From Kitasatospora sp. NBC_01250 (GTDB lineage Bacteria; Actinomycetota; Actinomycetes; Streptomycetales; Streptomycetaceae), in NCBI RefSeq assembly GCF_036226465.1, contig NZ_CP108476.1, positions 868,001 to 932,000 on the forward strand: a stretch of 64,000 bases of DNA. The letters run 5' to 3'. Numbering within the stretch: position 1 is the first letter of the stretch; each line of letters opens with the position of its first letter. Shown in pieces: positions 32,495-41,177 of the stretch. The notes below the pieces were generated by a model. That model was not told the DNA's origin and did not search any database. It saw nothing but the letters and a program-made list of their open reading frames with translations. The translations under genes and the position numbers were made by a program.

Positions 32495-34206
32495 GAGGCT
32501 CGTGAAGATCTTGGGTTCTGGCCTCGCCGCGCGAGCGGCGGGGCCAGACTGTTTCTTGTGGCGATGGGTGAGTGGTCCGGGGAGACGGTCGGGCCGGATG
32601 TCTGGGAGACGTGCCGGGGGTTGATCCCGGTGGGCAGCGTGTTCGCGTTCCTGGCCGAGCACCGTGGTGAGTTGTTCCCGGCGGTGATGTTCGCGGACAT
32701 GTACCCGTCGGCGAACGGGCGGCCGAGCATGCCGCCGCAGATCCTGGCCGCGGCGATCGCGCTGCAGGCCCTGCACGGCCTGTCGGACTTCGAGACGGTC
32801 CAGGAACTGCGGTGCGACCTGCGGTGGAAGGCCGCGTGCGGACTGGGCCTGAACGACACCGCGTTCGACCCGTCGCTGCTGGCCTACTTCCGCCGCCGGC
32901 TGGCCCGCTCTCCCCGGCCCAACCGGATCTTCGAGGCCGTGCGGGAGGTCGTGCGGGCCACCGGTGTCCTCAAGGGCAAGCACCGGCGGGCGCTGGACTC
33001 CACCGTGCTGGACGACGCGGTGGCCACCCAGGACACCGTCACCCAGATCATCGCCTCCGTCCGGGCGGTGATCCGCGAAGTCCCCGGCGCGGATGCGGTC
33101 GCGGCCGTGCACTGCACCGCCCACGACTACACCGACCCGGGCAAACCCCGCATCGCGTGGAACGACGAGCAGGCCCGAGCCGACCTCGTCGACGCCCTGG
33201 TCGGCGACGCGCTGCGGCTGCTCGGGCACCTGCCCGAGCAACAGCTCGGCGAGAAGGCCGCGAACGCGGTCGGCCTGCTGGCCCTGGTCGCCGGGCAGGA
33301 CGTCGAGCCCGCCGAGGACTCCGACGGACGCGACGGACGCTGGCGCATCACCCGGGGCACCGCCCACGACCGGATGGTCTCCACCGTCGACCCCGAGGCC
33401 CGGCACGTGCACAAGACCCGCACCCACCGGCAGGACGGCTTCAAGGCCCACCTCGCCATCGAGCCCGAGACAGGGTTATACACCGCGGTCGCCCTGCGGC
33501 CCGGCGCCGGAGCAGAACACCACGAGGCCGCCGTCGGACTCGACCTGCTCGCCGACGAGGACGCCCCGGTGGACGCCTTCGCAGACACCGCCTACTCCAC
33601 CGGCGACGCCCGCCAGGCCCTGGAACAGCAAGGGCACCGACTGTTCCTCAAACCCGCCCCACTGCGGGCAGCCGTCCCCGGCGGCTTCACCCTCGACGAC
33701 TTCACCATCGACACCACCGCCGCCACCGTGACCTGCCCCGCCGGACACACCGTCCCGCTCTCCGACCCCGGCGGCCGCCACCAGCAGCGCAAGGCCACCT
33801 TCGCCGGCCTGTGCACCGGGTGCCCCCTGCGCGAGCGGTGCACCAAGGCCAGGGCCGGACGCACCCTGACCATCCGCCCGCACCACGACCTCCTCACCGC
33901 CGCCCGCCGCCAGGCCGCCACCGACCCCGACTGGCAAGCCGACTACCGCCGCTGGCGACCACCCGTCGAACGCGCAGTCGCCTGGATCGTCCACCGGGGC
34001 AACCGCAGACTCCGCTACCGCGGCACCATCAAGAACGACACCTGGCTCCACACCCGAGCCGCCGCCCTCAACCTCCGCCGCCTGATCAACCTCGGACTCA
34101 CCCACACCGGCAGCACCTGGCAACTCACCCCGGCAACCAACGCATAACCAGAGGGGCAGCCCGGCCTACGGCCGGACAGCCCCTCAACAAGATCTTCACG
34201 AGCCTC
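32495..34206 (+). mobile_element. Complete IS1182-family insertion sequence
   Basis: The 1,712-bp element has perfect 19-bp terminal inverted repeats (GAGGCTCGTGAAGATCTTG at 32495-32513 and its inverse at 34188-34206) and one transposase gene. CTAG flanks both sides (32491-32494 and 34207-34210), a palindromic target duplication seen in this family. The left CTAG is also the right flank of the MITE. The insertion lies five bases beyond the stop of the FAD oxidase gene, leaving that gene intact. Ends and transposase are both intact, so it may be active. Confidence 0.95.
32558..34147 (+). CDS. IS1182-family transposase
   Basis: The 529-residue protein has an N-terminal DUF772-type domain (FAEHRGELFPAVMFADMYPSANGRPSMPPQILAAAIALQALHGLSDFETVQEL in outline) and a DDE catalytic half: first Asp in RRALDSTVLDDAV, second Asp in VDAFADTAYSTGD, and Glu in RPPVERAVAWIVHRGNRRLRYRG. 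A Cys-rich zinc-like segment (VTCPAGH, CTGCPLRERC) precedes the last part, as is usual for the family. The GTG at 32558 is used, with ATG at 32564 as alternative. One TTA codon occurs in ETGLYT. The frame is uninterrupted, so the enzyme may be functional. Confidence 0.93.
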   Translation: MAMGEWSGETVGPDVWETCRGLIPVGSVFAFLAEHRGELFPAVMFADMYPSANGRPSMPPQILAAAIALQALHGLSDFETVQELRCDLRWKAACGLGLNDTAFDPSLLAYFRRRLARSPRPNRIFEAVREVVRATGVLKGKHRRALDSTVLDDAVATQDTVTQIIASVRAVIREVPGADAVAAVHCTAHDYTDPGKPRIAWNDEQARADLVDALVGDALRLLGHLPEQQLGEKAANAVGLLALVAGQDVEPAEDSDGRDGRWRITRGTAHDRMVSTVDPEARHVHKTRTHRQDGFKAHLAIEPETGLYTAVALRPGAGAEHHEAAVGLDLLADEDAPVDAFADTAYSTGDARQALEQQGHRLFLKPAPLRAAVPGGFTLDDFTIDTTAATVTCPAGHTVPLSDPGGRHQQRKATFAGLCTGCPLRERCTKARAGRTLTIRPHHDLLTAARRQAATDPDWQADYRRWRPPVERAVAWIVHRGNRRLRYRGTIKNDTWLHTRAAALNLRRLINLGLTHTGSTWQLTPATNA

Positions 34207-34215
34207 CTAGACCCG

Positions 34216-35931
34216 TCAGAGCGGGACGGACTGGGGGAAGTGGAAGGTGCCGCGCGGGTCGTACTGCTGCTTGACCTGGCGCAGCCGGGGGGCGTTGGCG
34301 CCGTAGTAGGCCTGTTCCCAGTCGGTCAGCTGCGGGTCGGCGTAGTTCTGGTAGGCCTGCCCGCTGGCGTAGCGGCGCAGGGCGCTCCACAAAGTGTTCA
34401 GCCAGCTGCGCGACTGGTCCACGCCGGGGCCCGAACCGGCCCCGGTGCCCGGGTAGTTGGCGGTGTACTGGGCCAGGAAGAGGGCGTCGCGGTGGACGAA
34501 GGCGGTGTCCCCCGGGGCGACCCGGTTGACCGCGCCGCCCAGCGCGTCGAAGGCCACGCCCGCGCTGCCGCCCTGGGGTGCGGTGCGGGCGTAGTCGGCC
34601 ACGGCGGCGACCAGGGCCGCGATGCCGGTGTCGGGCAGCGCCTTGGTGAAGAAGTCCGAGCGGGCCGCGTAGGACTCGCGGGTGAGCCGGCCCTGCGGGT
34701 TCTGGCCGGGGAGCGAGCCGGGCAGGTGGGCGGCGGCCTGGGTCCAGCCGGAGACCCCGCCCATCACCTGCATGGTCTCCAGGAAGGACTTGCTGTGCAC
34801 CGGCGCGCTGCTCGGCTGGACACCCAACCGGTCGATCAGGTTGGACAGTTCGTCCGCCGGGCCGAGATGGACGGCGGTGCTGCTCAGCTCCAGCCGGCCG
34901 TCCGGCCAGGCCAGCAGGTGCAGGTCGGCCCAGAGCTGGTCGGGAGCGGTCGGTGCCCAGGCCTGCCAGGCCCGCACCACCGCGGCCGCCGAGGACCAGG
35001 GCCAGGAGAGGAAGGCGTAGGAGCAGTCGACGGCGGGGCTGGTACGGAAGTCCAGCGAGGTGACCACGCCGAAGTTGCCGCCGCCACCGCCGCGCAGCGC
35101 CCAGAAGAGGTCGGGCTCGCTGTTCGCGTCGGCCCGCAGGATCCGCCCGTCGGCGGTGACCACCTCGGCGCCGGTCAGGCTGTCGCAGGTCAGCCCGTAG
35201 GCCCGGGAGGTCACCCCGACCCCGCCGCCGAGGGTCAGCCCGGTCACCCCGACGCTCGGGCAGGATCCGGCGGGTATCGCCACGCCCTGGCCGGCCAGGC
35301 CCGCGTACACGTCGATCAGTCGTGCCCCCGCGCCCACCGTCGCGCCGCCGCCGGAGGCGGTGACCGTGTTCAGCCGGCCGACGTCCAGCACCAGGCCCGG
35401 CCCCGCGGACCAGCCGCCGTAGTTGTGCCCGCCGCTGCGCAGCGCCACCGGCAGGCCGTAGCGGCCGGCGAAGGCCAGCGCGGTGACCGCGTCCTGGGCG
35501 TTCGCCGGGTAGAGGACGCCGCCGGGGCGCACGCCGTCGAACTGCGGCTGGTACTGCCGGGCGGCGGCCGGGTACGGGGTGTCCCCCGGCCGGATCAGGG
35601 TGCCCTGGAGGTCCTTGGCCAGGGCGGTCCAGTCCGCCGGGCCCGCCGAGGCGGCCGGAGCACTACTGCTGGGGGTGCTGCCGGGGACGGTGGAGGGGCT
35701 GTGCGCGGGGCTGTGCGCGGGGCCGGGTGCGGTGCTCGCCACGGGGCCGGCCCCGGTGGCGGCGCGGCCGGTGCAGCCGGTCAGCGCCGCGGCCGCGGCG
35801 GCCCCGGCGCCGAGCCGCAGCAGGGCGCGCCGGTCCACCGCCTGCCGGTCCCGCTCCGGCCGGTCCAGCTCCTGCCGGGCCGCCGGCTCGGGCGAGGCCG
35901 GGGAGGGTGCGGGTGCGGTGTGCTGGGTCAT
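34216..35931 (-). CDS. Secreted FAD-linked oxidoreductase, berberine-bridge-enzyme type
   Basis: The 571-residue protein has a twin-arginine/lipoprotein signal (RRALLRLGAGAAAAAALTGC) and a Pro/Ser/Ala-rich linker, then a PCMH-type FAD domain. RSGGHNYGG holds the His and GSCPSVGVTGLTLGGG the Cys that together bind FAD bicovalently in this family. The substrate domain ends in NYADPQLTDWEQAYYGANAPRLRQVKQQYDPRGTFHFPQSVPL, the standard BBE C-terminus. Members oxidise sugars, alcohols or natural products with O2. ATG at 35931 follows GGAG. It overlaps neither neighbour, but an IS1182 element has inserted just past its stop. The exported, lipid-anchored location argues for an extracellular substrate. 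Confidence 0.92.
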   Translation of the reverse strand: MTQHTAPAPSPASPEPAARQELDRPERDRQAVDRRALLRLGAGAAAAAALTGCTGRAATGAGPVASTAPGPAHSPAHSPSTVPGSTPSSSAPAASAGPADWTALAKDLQGTLIRPGDTPYPAAARQYQPQFDGVRPGGVLYPANAQDAVTALAFAGRYGLPVALRSGGHNYGGWSAGPGLVLDVGRLNTVTASGGGATVGAGARLIDVYAGLAGQGVAIPAGSCPSVGVTGLTLGGGVGVTSRAYGLTCDSLTGAEVVTADGRILRADANSEPDLFWALRGGGGGNFGVVTSLDFRTSPAVDCSYAFLSWPWSSAAAVVRAWQAWAPTAPDQLWADLHLLAWPDGRLELSSTAVHLGPADELSNLIDRLGVQPSSAPVHSKSFLETMQVMGGVSGWTQAAAHLPGSLPGQNPQGRLTRESYAARSDFFTKALPDTGIAALVAAVADYARTAPQGGSAGVAFDALGGAVNRVAPGDTAFVHRDALFLAQYTANYPGTGAGSGPGVDQSRSWLNTLWSALRRYASGQAYQNYADPQLTDWEQAYYGANAPRLRQVKQQYDPRGTFHFPQSVPL

Positions 35932-36052
35932 CGGGCTGCTCCGCCTGCTGGGCCGCTGTTCGAGCGGTGTTCGTGTCGTCGGTACGACGCGCCGGCGGGC
36001 AGGCCGGTTGCACGAGCGTATGCGCCTGCGGATGCGCCTGCCGTCCCGCGTC

Positions 36053-36937
36053 CTACTCGTGCCGCCAGGCGCTGGCACCGATCGCGGCCGTGGTGCCCAG
36101 ATCGAGTTCCGGTGTGACGGTCACGGCCGGTGCCCCGGCCTGCGCCGTCACCCGCAGGTAGGGGACGTTCACCGGATCGCCGGAGCCGGTGGTGTTGCGC
36201 CACGCCAGGGTGGCCGAGGCGGACTCGCCCGGCTGCAGCGTCACGGGCCGGGGCGGGGCATCGGGCACGACCCCGGTGGCGATCCGGTCGGTGCCCTGCA
36301 GGACCTGGATGCCGGGGACCGGGCTCCGGTCCACGTCGAGGAACTGGAGCTGGGGGTAGCCGTTGACGCGGTAGGCGGCGGTTCCGCAGTTGGTCAGGTG
36401 GAGCCCCATGGCGCGCAGGCCCATCGCGGCGTCGACCTCGTCGGCCGTCACCCGGATCCCGGCGGGCGGGCAGGCCCCGGCCGCGACGGGCGCCTCCGCC
36501 GTCGGCACCGCCCGCACCTTGGCGATCCGCAGCTGCGCGCCGGCCCCGGCGGCCCCGCCCGGGGAGAGCCCGGTGTCGACCGTCCGACGCACGGTCCGGC
36601 CGGGCGCCACCGACGCCACGGTCTGCGGGACACTGTCCAGCGCCTGCCCCGAGCGGTCCAGCACGGTGAGGGTGACGGTGTAGCTGAACGGTTCGCTCTC
36701 GCCGTTGGTGACCTCCAGCTCGGCCGTCGACTCCGGGGAGGTGCGGCACCCCGGGCCGACCAGGGTCACGGTGGTCCGCTTCGGACCGGCGGCCGCACCG
36801 GTGGGCGCCGGTGCCGCGCAGCTCGCGGTGGCGGAGGGAGCGGCGGGGCCCGCGGTGGCGTTCCGCGACCCGCAGCCGGTCAGGAACACGGTGGCGGCGA
36901 GGGCGGCGGACAGCAGGAGGGGGGTGGCGGGACGCAT
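36053..36937 (-). CDS. DUF4232-containing lipoprotein
   Basis: The 294-residue protein has a Sec lipoprotein signal ending FLTGC. The first half is an immunoglobulin-like beta domain (TVTLVGPGCRTSPESTAELEVTNGESEPFSYTVTLTVLD). The second half matches DUF4232: CPPAGIRVTADEVDAAMGLRAMGLHLTNCGTAAYRVNGYPQLQFLDVD and LQPGESASATLAWRNT. DUF4232 lipoproteins are abundant at the actinomycete cell surface and have no defined role. Two conserved Cys (ACPPA and TNCGT) could form a disulfide. It lies upstream of the oxidase gene on the same strand, 121 bp from its start, so the two may be expressed together. Confidence 0.88.
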   Translation of the reverse strand: MRPATPLLLSAALAATVFLTGCGSRNATAGPAAPSATASCAAPAPTGAAAGPKRTTVTLVGPGCRTSPESTAELEVTNGESEPFSYTVTLTVLDRSGQALDSVPQTVASVAPGRTVRRTVDTGLSPGGAAGAGAQLRIAKVRAVPTAEAPVAAGACPPAGIRVTADEVDAAMGLRAMGLHLTNCGTAAYRVNGYPQLQFLDVDRSPVPGIQVLQGTDRIATGVVPDAPPRPVTLQPGESASATLAWRNTTGSGDPVNVPYLRVTAQAGAPAVTVTPELDLGTTAAIGASAWRHE

Positions 36938-37143
36938 CCGGTCAGCTCATCAGGAGTCGATCATGGGGGCAGTGAGGCAGGCCACAGATCCTGTCACAGG
37001 CGCGTCACAGCGCCCGGTCCGGGCCCCGCGCCGGCCCCTGCCCCTGCCCCGGGCCCGCGCCCGCCCCGGGCGCGTCGCGCTGGTGCCACCGTCGGCGGGT
37101 CTGGTACGGATCAGGGCAGCCACCCGAGCCACCCCTGAGCCAC

Positions 37144-37165
37144 CCCCGGAACATCCCCGGAACAT
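37144..37165. repeat. Tandem 11-bp duplication upstream of the NmrA-type gene
   Basis: Two direct copies of CCCCGGAACAT lie 26 bp before the NmrA-type start, preceded by degenerate GAGCCACCCC repeats from about 37126. The 253-bp gap 36938-37190 otherwise shows no feature. Confidence 0.6.
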
Positions 37166-37190
37166 CCCCCCAGGAACGGAGCAGCCCGCC

Positions 37191-38051
37191 ATGGCGGACG
37201 TCCCCAGCCGACCCACCGTTGCCGTCACCGGAGCCTCCGGCCGTCTCGGCGGGCGGGTCGCCCGCCTGCTGGCCGCCGCCGGCCTGCCGCAGCGGCTGCT
37301 CGCCCGCAACCTCGCCAAGGTCCCCGCGCTGCCGGGCGCCACCGCGCTGTCCTGCGCCTACGGCGACCGCGAGGCCGTGCTCCGGGCGCTGACCGGCGTC
37401 GAGCGCGTGCTGATGGTCTCCGCCGCCGAGGCGCCCGACCGGCTGGAGCAGCACCGCACCTTCGTCGACGCGGCGGCCGAGGCGGGGGTCGGGCACCTGG
37501 CCTACATCTCGTTCTACGGCGCGGCGCCCGAGGCCACCTTCACCCTGGCCCGCGACCACTGGCACACCGAGCAGCACATCCGCGCCAGCGGGCTGCCCTT
37601 CACCTTCCTGCGGGACAACCTCTACGCCGACTTCATGCCCCACCTGGTCGGCGAGGACGGCGTGATCCGCGGGCCCGGTGGCCAGGGACGCGCCGCCGTG
37701 GTCGCGCAGGACGACATCGCCGAGGCCGCCGCGGCCGTGCTCGCCCGGGCCCCCGAGCACGCCGGCGCCACCTACGACCTGACCGGCCCGCACGCGCTCA
37801 CCTTCGAGGAGATCGCCGCGGTGCTCGCGCACACCAGCGGGCGCTCCGTCGACTACCACGCCGAGACGGTCGAGGAGGCCTACGCCTCCCGGGCCCACTA
37901 CGGCGCCCCGCAGTGGCAGCTCGACGCCTGGGTCTCCACCTACACCGCGGTGGCCGCCGGTGAGCTCGCCGGGGTCAGCGACGCCGTCGAGCGGCTGACC
38001 GGCCATCCCGCGACCGACCTCACGGCGGTGCTGCGCGCCGCCCGGAGCTGA
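37191..38051 (+). CDS. NAD(P)-binding NmrA/QorB-type protein
   Basis: The 286-residue protein has an N-terminal Rossmann fold VAVTGASGRLGGRVARLL and follows the NmrA-like atypical-SDR pattern: QRLLARNLAKVPAL, YGDREAVLRALTGVERVLMVSAAE, EAGVGHLAYISFYGA, HWHTEQHIRASGLPFTFLRDNLYADFM, then FEEIAAVLAHTSGR. Proteins of this type are quinone oxidoreductases (QorB) or NADP-binding redox sensors. No catalytic Y-x-x-x-K is evident, which is normal for the group. ATG at 37191 follows GGAG nine bases upstream. It is a single gene, convergent with the DMT exporter. Confidence 0.88.
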   Translation: MADVPSRPTVAVTGASGRLGGRVARLLAAAGLPQRLLARNLAKVPALPGATALSCAYGDREAVLRALTGVERVLMVSAAEAPDRLEQHRTFVDAAAEAGVGHLAYISFYGAAPEATFTLARDHWHTEQHIRASGLPFTFLRDNLYADFMPHLVGEDGVIRGPGGQGRAAVVAQDDIAEAAAAVLARAPEHAGATYDLTGPHALTFEEIAAVLAHTSGRSVDYHAETVEEAYASRAHYGAPQWQLDAWVSTYTAVAAGELAGVSDAVERLTGHPATDLTAVLRAARS

Positions 38052-38127
38052 GCACGGGCGGTGCGGGGCGGGCGGGGCGGAGCACGGGCGGTGCGCGGCA
38101 GGCGGGGCCGAGCACGCGCGGGGCGGC

Positions 38128-39000
38128 TCAGCGGCCCGTCGGGCGCGGGCCCAGAGCCTCGGTCTCGACGCGCGGCAGGACCATCACGCCGGCCGCCACC
38201 AGCAGCGCGCCCACCGCCTCGGGCAGCAGCCACCAGCCGGTGCGCACGTGCTCGCCGTAGACCAGGATGCCCAGGGCCAGGCTGGTCACCGCGTCGCCGA
38301 GGGTGAGGGCGGGCTGGGAGGCCAGCAGCGGGCCCGACTCCACCGCGTTGGAGAGCAGGAAGAGCGAGCAGCCGCCGACCGCGGCGAAGGCGTAGGTGGC
38401 CCAGCAGGTGAAGAACGCGGTGACGCCGTGGCCGGCCGCGCTGACGGAGGTCTTCATCAGCGCCGCGGTCAGGGCGTAGCCGATCGCGGCCGAGGTGCCG
38501 AACAGCGCGGCCCTGGCCTTGCCCCGGCCGTAGGGCAGGGCCGCCAGCACGCAGCAGACCATCGCGCCGCCGCCCGCGGCCAGGGTCAGCACCCACACCG
38601 CGGGCGCGGCGTGGTCGCGCCCTCCGGAGGGCGCGGCCGAGGCGAGCGCGAGGGCGATCCCGACGGTGACCGCGACGATCCCGCACCAGCCCAGCGTCGG
38701 CAGCCGGCGCCGGAAGACCGCGCAGGCGATCAGCAGCACGAAGGTCAGCTCGGTGACGAAGATCGGCTGCACCAGCGCCAGCGAGCCCTCCGCGAGCGCC
38801 AGCGCCTGGAAGACCGCCGCGCACAGGACGGTGAGCATCCCGCCCAGCCAGACCGGATGGCGCACCAGATCGAGCATCAGCCGCACGCTGAACGCGTCGC
38901 TCTGCGGCACCGTCCGCGCGGCGGAGCGCTGCAGCACCATGGCGGTGGCGTTGCTCAGCGCCGCGAGCACGGCGAACAACACGGTGAGCACAACCGCCAC
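38128..39000 (-). CDS. DMT-superfamily (EamA-like) transporter
   Basis: The 290-residue protein has nine or ten hydrophobic segments in two EamA-like repeats: VLTVLFAVLAALSNATAMVLQRSAA, WLGGMLTVLCAAVFQALALAEGSLALVQPIFVTELTFVLLIA and, in the second half, AAIGYALTAALMKT, ESGPLLASQPALTLGDAVTSLALGILVYGEHV. The Q-P-I-F-x-x-E and A-x-Q-P-A-L-T-L-G-D motifs are typical of actinomycete DMT exporters. The substrate is unknown, perhaps a small metabolite. The GTG start at 39000 lies after GGGAG. The gene is convergent with the NmrA-type gene and has a 197-bp gap upstream to the small membrane protein. Confidence 0.85.
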   Translation of the reverse strand: MAVVLTVLFAVLAALSNATAMVLQRSAARTVPQSDAFSVRLMLDLVRHPVWLGGMLTVLCAAVFQALALAEGSLALVQPIFVTELTFVLLIACAVFRRRLPTLGWCGIVAVTVGIALALASAAPSGGRDHAAPAVWVLTLAAGGGAMVCCVLAALPYGRGKARAALFGTSAAIGYALTAALMKTSVSAAGHGVTAFFTCWATYAFAAVGGCSLFLLSNAVESGPLLASQPALTLGDAVTSLALGILVYGEHVRTGWWLLPEAVGALLVAAGVMVLPRVETEALGPRPTGR

Positions 39001-39197
39001 GGGCCCATCTCCCTACCACTGGTGACACTGCTTCAGGGGCACGCTACACAGTGGTGGGCCGATCCCTGCGCCTGGTTCGCGATCCGTCGCGCCGGTCGCA
39101 CCTACTTCCGGATGTCCTCCCGGGGCGGACATGTGTTAAGAAGTCTGGAGCCCCTTGATCCGCAGCCCTTGATCAGCGTCCGTGGAGGACAGCGCCG

Positions 39198-39470
39198 ATG
39201 ACCGACACACCCGCGGACACCGCCGTCAGTGACGCCACCTGGGTGGTGCCGCTGGTCGCGCTGGTGCCCTGCCTGCTGGTGCGGATCCTCACCTCGGTGA
39301 CCGACGGCTGGCTCGTGGTCGCCTGGGTGTCCTGGAGCCTGGCCGCCCTGCTGGTGCTGGCGGCCTGGGGCACGGTGATCCGGCACGGGGTGCGCAGGGC
39401 CTCGGGCTGGTCCGCGAGCGCGGTGGCGCACGGGATGGTCGCCTGGCAGCTGGTGCAGCTCGTCGCGTGA
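39198..39470 (+). CDS. Small two-helix membrane protein, function unknown
   Basis: A 90-residue protein with two hydrophobic segments, WVVPLVALVPCLLVRIL and WLVVAWVSWSLAALLVLAAWGTVI, and a short polar C-terminus. ATG at 39198 is preceded by GGAGG at 39183-39187, a strong ribosome-binding site that supports a real gene. No family is recognised. Its stop lies seven bases from the stop of the aminomutase gene, with which it converges; no hairpin separates them. Confidence 0.7.
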   Translation: MTDTPADTAVSDATWVVPLVALVPCLLVRILTSVTDGWLVVAWVSWSLAALLVLAAWGTVIRHGVRRASGWSASAVAHGMVAWQLVQLVA

Positions 39471-39477
39471 ACAGAAC

Positions 39478-40872
39478 CTACTGGCCGCCCGCCGCGCGGG
39501 AGCGGGCCTCCCACCAGGCCTGGCCCTCGGGGGGCAGGGTGTCCACCGGGTCGTAGGAGCGGAACTGCGTCCGCTCGTCGGCGCCCGTCCAGGAGGCGAT
39601 GCCGCGCACCTGGTCGTACTCGGCCACCTGGTGGACCCAGCGCTTGCCCAGGTCGGGCACGTCGGCCACCAGGCGCGGGGTGGCGAAGCCGGGCAGCCAG
39701 CCCATCAGGGCGGACTGGAGCTGCTGGGCCTGGTGCAGCGGGGTCCGCCAGTGCTCGCTGTGCGGGACCATGTCGCACAGGTAGAAGTAGTAGGGCACCA
39801 CTTGGGCCTCGTCCTGGAGCGCGAAGCACAGGTCGAGCAGTGCCTCGGGCGAGTCGTTGACGCCGCGCAGCAGCACGCCCTGGTTGCGCACGTCCCGTAC
39901 ACCGGTGGCCAGCACGGCGCGGGCGGCCTCGGCGGCCAGCGGGGTGATGCTCTGCACGGTGTTGGCGTGGGTGTGCACGGCCAGGCCCACCCCGCGCCGG
40001 CCGGCCAGCCGGGCGAGCCGGGTCAGGCCGTCCAGCACCTCCTGTTGCAGCCAGTGCTGAGGCAGGGTCAGCAGTGCCTTGGAGGCCAGCCGGATGTCCC
40101 GGATCGAGTCGACGGTCAGCAGCTCGGCGACGAAGGCCTCCAGTCTGGGCCAGGGCAGGTTGCCGACGTCGCCGCCGGAGACCACCACGTCGCGCACGCC
40201 CGGGTTGGACCGCAGGTAGTCGAGCATGGCCGGGTAGCGGGCGGCGGGCTTGGCCTCGAAGCGCCGCTTGTCGGTGCCGGGGGTGGGCGGGCCGACCAGG
40301 TCCATCCGGGTGCAGTGACCGCAGTACTGCGGGCAGGTGGAGAGCAGTTCGGCCAGCACCTTGGTCGGGTAGCGGTGGGTGAGCCCTTCGGCCACCCACA
40401 TCTCGGCCTCATGCAGCGAGTCGCGCTCGGCCAGCGGGTGGGAGGGCCACTGGGAGCCGCGGTCGCCGGCCAGCGGGAGCATGTAGCGGCGCACCGGGTC
40501 GGCCAGGAACTCCTCGGTGAGCGAGCCGGGACCGGCCGGATCCCGGTGGGGCATCACGGTGTTGAGCATCTGCGGCGGCACCAGCAGCGGCATGGTGGCG
40601 AACTTCTGCTGGTCCAGGGCGAGATCGTCGTAGATCTCGTCGCCCACCAGGGAGCCGAGCACCTCGCGCAGCTGGCGCGGGTTGCGGATGCTGTGGGCGC
40701 GCTGCCAGCGCGGTGAGCGCCACTGCTCGGCGCTCACCGCGCGCCAGCCGGGGAAGCGGCGCCAGTCGGGTTCGACGAGTTCGCGCCGCTGGTAGCGGTA
40801 GGCCGATCCCGCGATCCCGCGCGGCGGTTCGTCGACCAGCTGGGCTGTGGTCAGGGCGAGGTGATCAGCCAT
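39478..40872 (-). CDS. KamA-family radical SAM lysine 2,3-aminomutase-type enzyme
   Basis: The 464-residue protein shows the lysine-2,3-aminomutase pattern: HPLAERDSLHEAEMWVAEGLTHRYPTKVL, the [4Fe-4S]/SAM cluster motif C-P-Q-Y-C-G-H-C (Cys180, 184, 187; CX3CX2C), FEAKPAARYPAMLDYLRSNPGVRDVVVSGGD and a C-terminal ADVPDLGK. By hand alignment with clostridial LAM, GVND and V-A-D-x-P keep the two Asp residues that bind the substrate side-chain ammonium, which glutamate 2,3-aminomutases lack, and the Lys of D-L-G-K fits the PLP lysine. It should isomerise L-lysine (or another basic amino acid) to the beta form. ATG at 40872 follows GGAGAG. It is divergent from the NRPS genes, so it probably supplies a beta-amino acid building block. 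Confidence 0.9.
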   Translation of the reverse strand: MADHLALTTAQLVDEPPRGIAGSAYRYQRRELVEPDWRRFPGWRAVSAEQWRSPRWQRAHSIRNPRQLREVLGSLVGDEIYDDLALDQQKFATMPLLVPPQMLNTVMPHRDPAGPGSLTEEFLADPVRRYMLPLAGDRGSQWPSHPLAERDSLHEAEMWVAEGLTHRYPTKVLAELLSTCPQYCGHCTRMDLVGPPTPGTDKRRFEAKPAARYPAMLDYLRSNPGVRDVVVSGGDVGNLPWPRLEAFVAELLTVDSIRDIRLASKALLTLPQHWLQQEVLDGLTRLARLAGRRGVGLAVHTHANTVQSITPLAAEAARAVLATGVRDVRNQGVLLRGVNDSPEALLDLCFALQDEAQVVPYYFYLCDMVPHSEHWRTPLHQAQQLQSALMGWLPGFATPRLVADVPDLGKRWVHQVAEYDQVRGIASWTGADERTQFRSYDPVDTLPPEGQAWWEARSRAAGGQ

Positions 40873-41177
40873 CAGATCTCTCCACGGGGCGGCGGGAACG
40901 AGGAACGGGCAGGAGCTGACGGCCCGTCCGAATTCTGCATGGTTCCGGAACCCGGTCCATGGCTCGTCCGGTCGGGGTCCAGTGCGTCCAGCAGGCGTCC
41001 AGCGGCGTCCACTCGGCGTCGGGAGGCGTCCGCCAGACTCCTGCCCGGACCGCCGTGGCGCAGCTCGGAACCTCCACCGCCCTTGCGCCGGCCCCGCGTT
41101 GCGCACCCCACCGGCACGGTGGGCGCACCCCGCAGCAGCCACGCCCGTGCGAGCTGCCCGAGACAAGGAGTTGGCCG
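40873..41177. promoter_or_regulatory. Divergent aminomutase/NRPS promoter region
   Basis: This 305-bp gap holds no supported gene. Its main structure is the array of phased GCGTCC repeats at 40964-41031, described separately. AAGGAG at 41165-41170 is the ribosome-binding site of the first NRPS gene. I do not see a confident -10/-35 pair. Confidence 0.6.
40964..41031. repeat. Helically phased direct repeats, candidate activator binding array
   Basis: GCGTCC or close variants begin at 40964 (TCGTCC), 40975 (GGGTCC), 40984, 40995, 41005, 41016 (GCGTCG) and 41026. Successive distances are 11, 9, 11, 10, 11 and 10 bp, so the copies fall on one face of the helix. SARP-type pathway activators bind heptamer direct repeats at 11-bp spacing, which makes this a candidate site for a cluster regulator. 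Confidence 0.6.

Noticed and set aside
39478..40872. Reading the aminomutase as glutamate 2,3-aminomutase
   Set aside because: Both Asp positions that bind a cationic side chain appear conserved by hand alignment; glutamate enzymes replace them.
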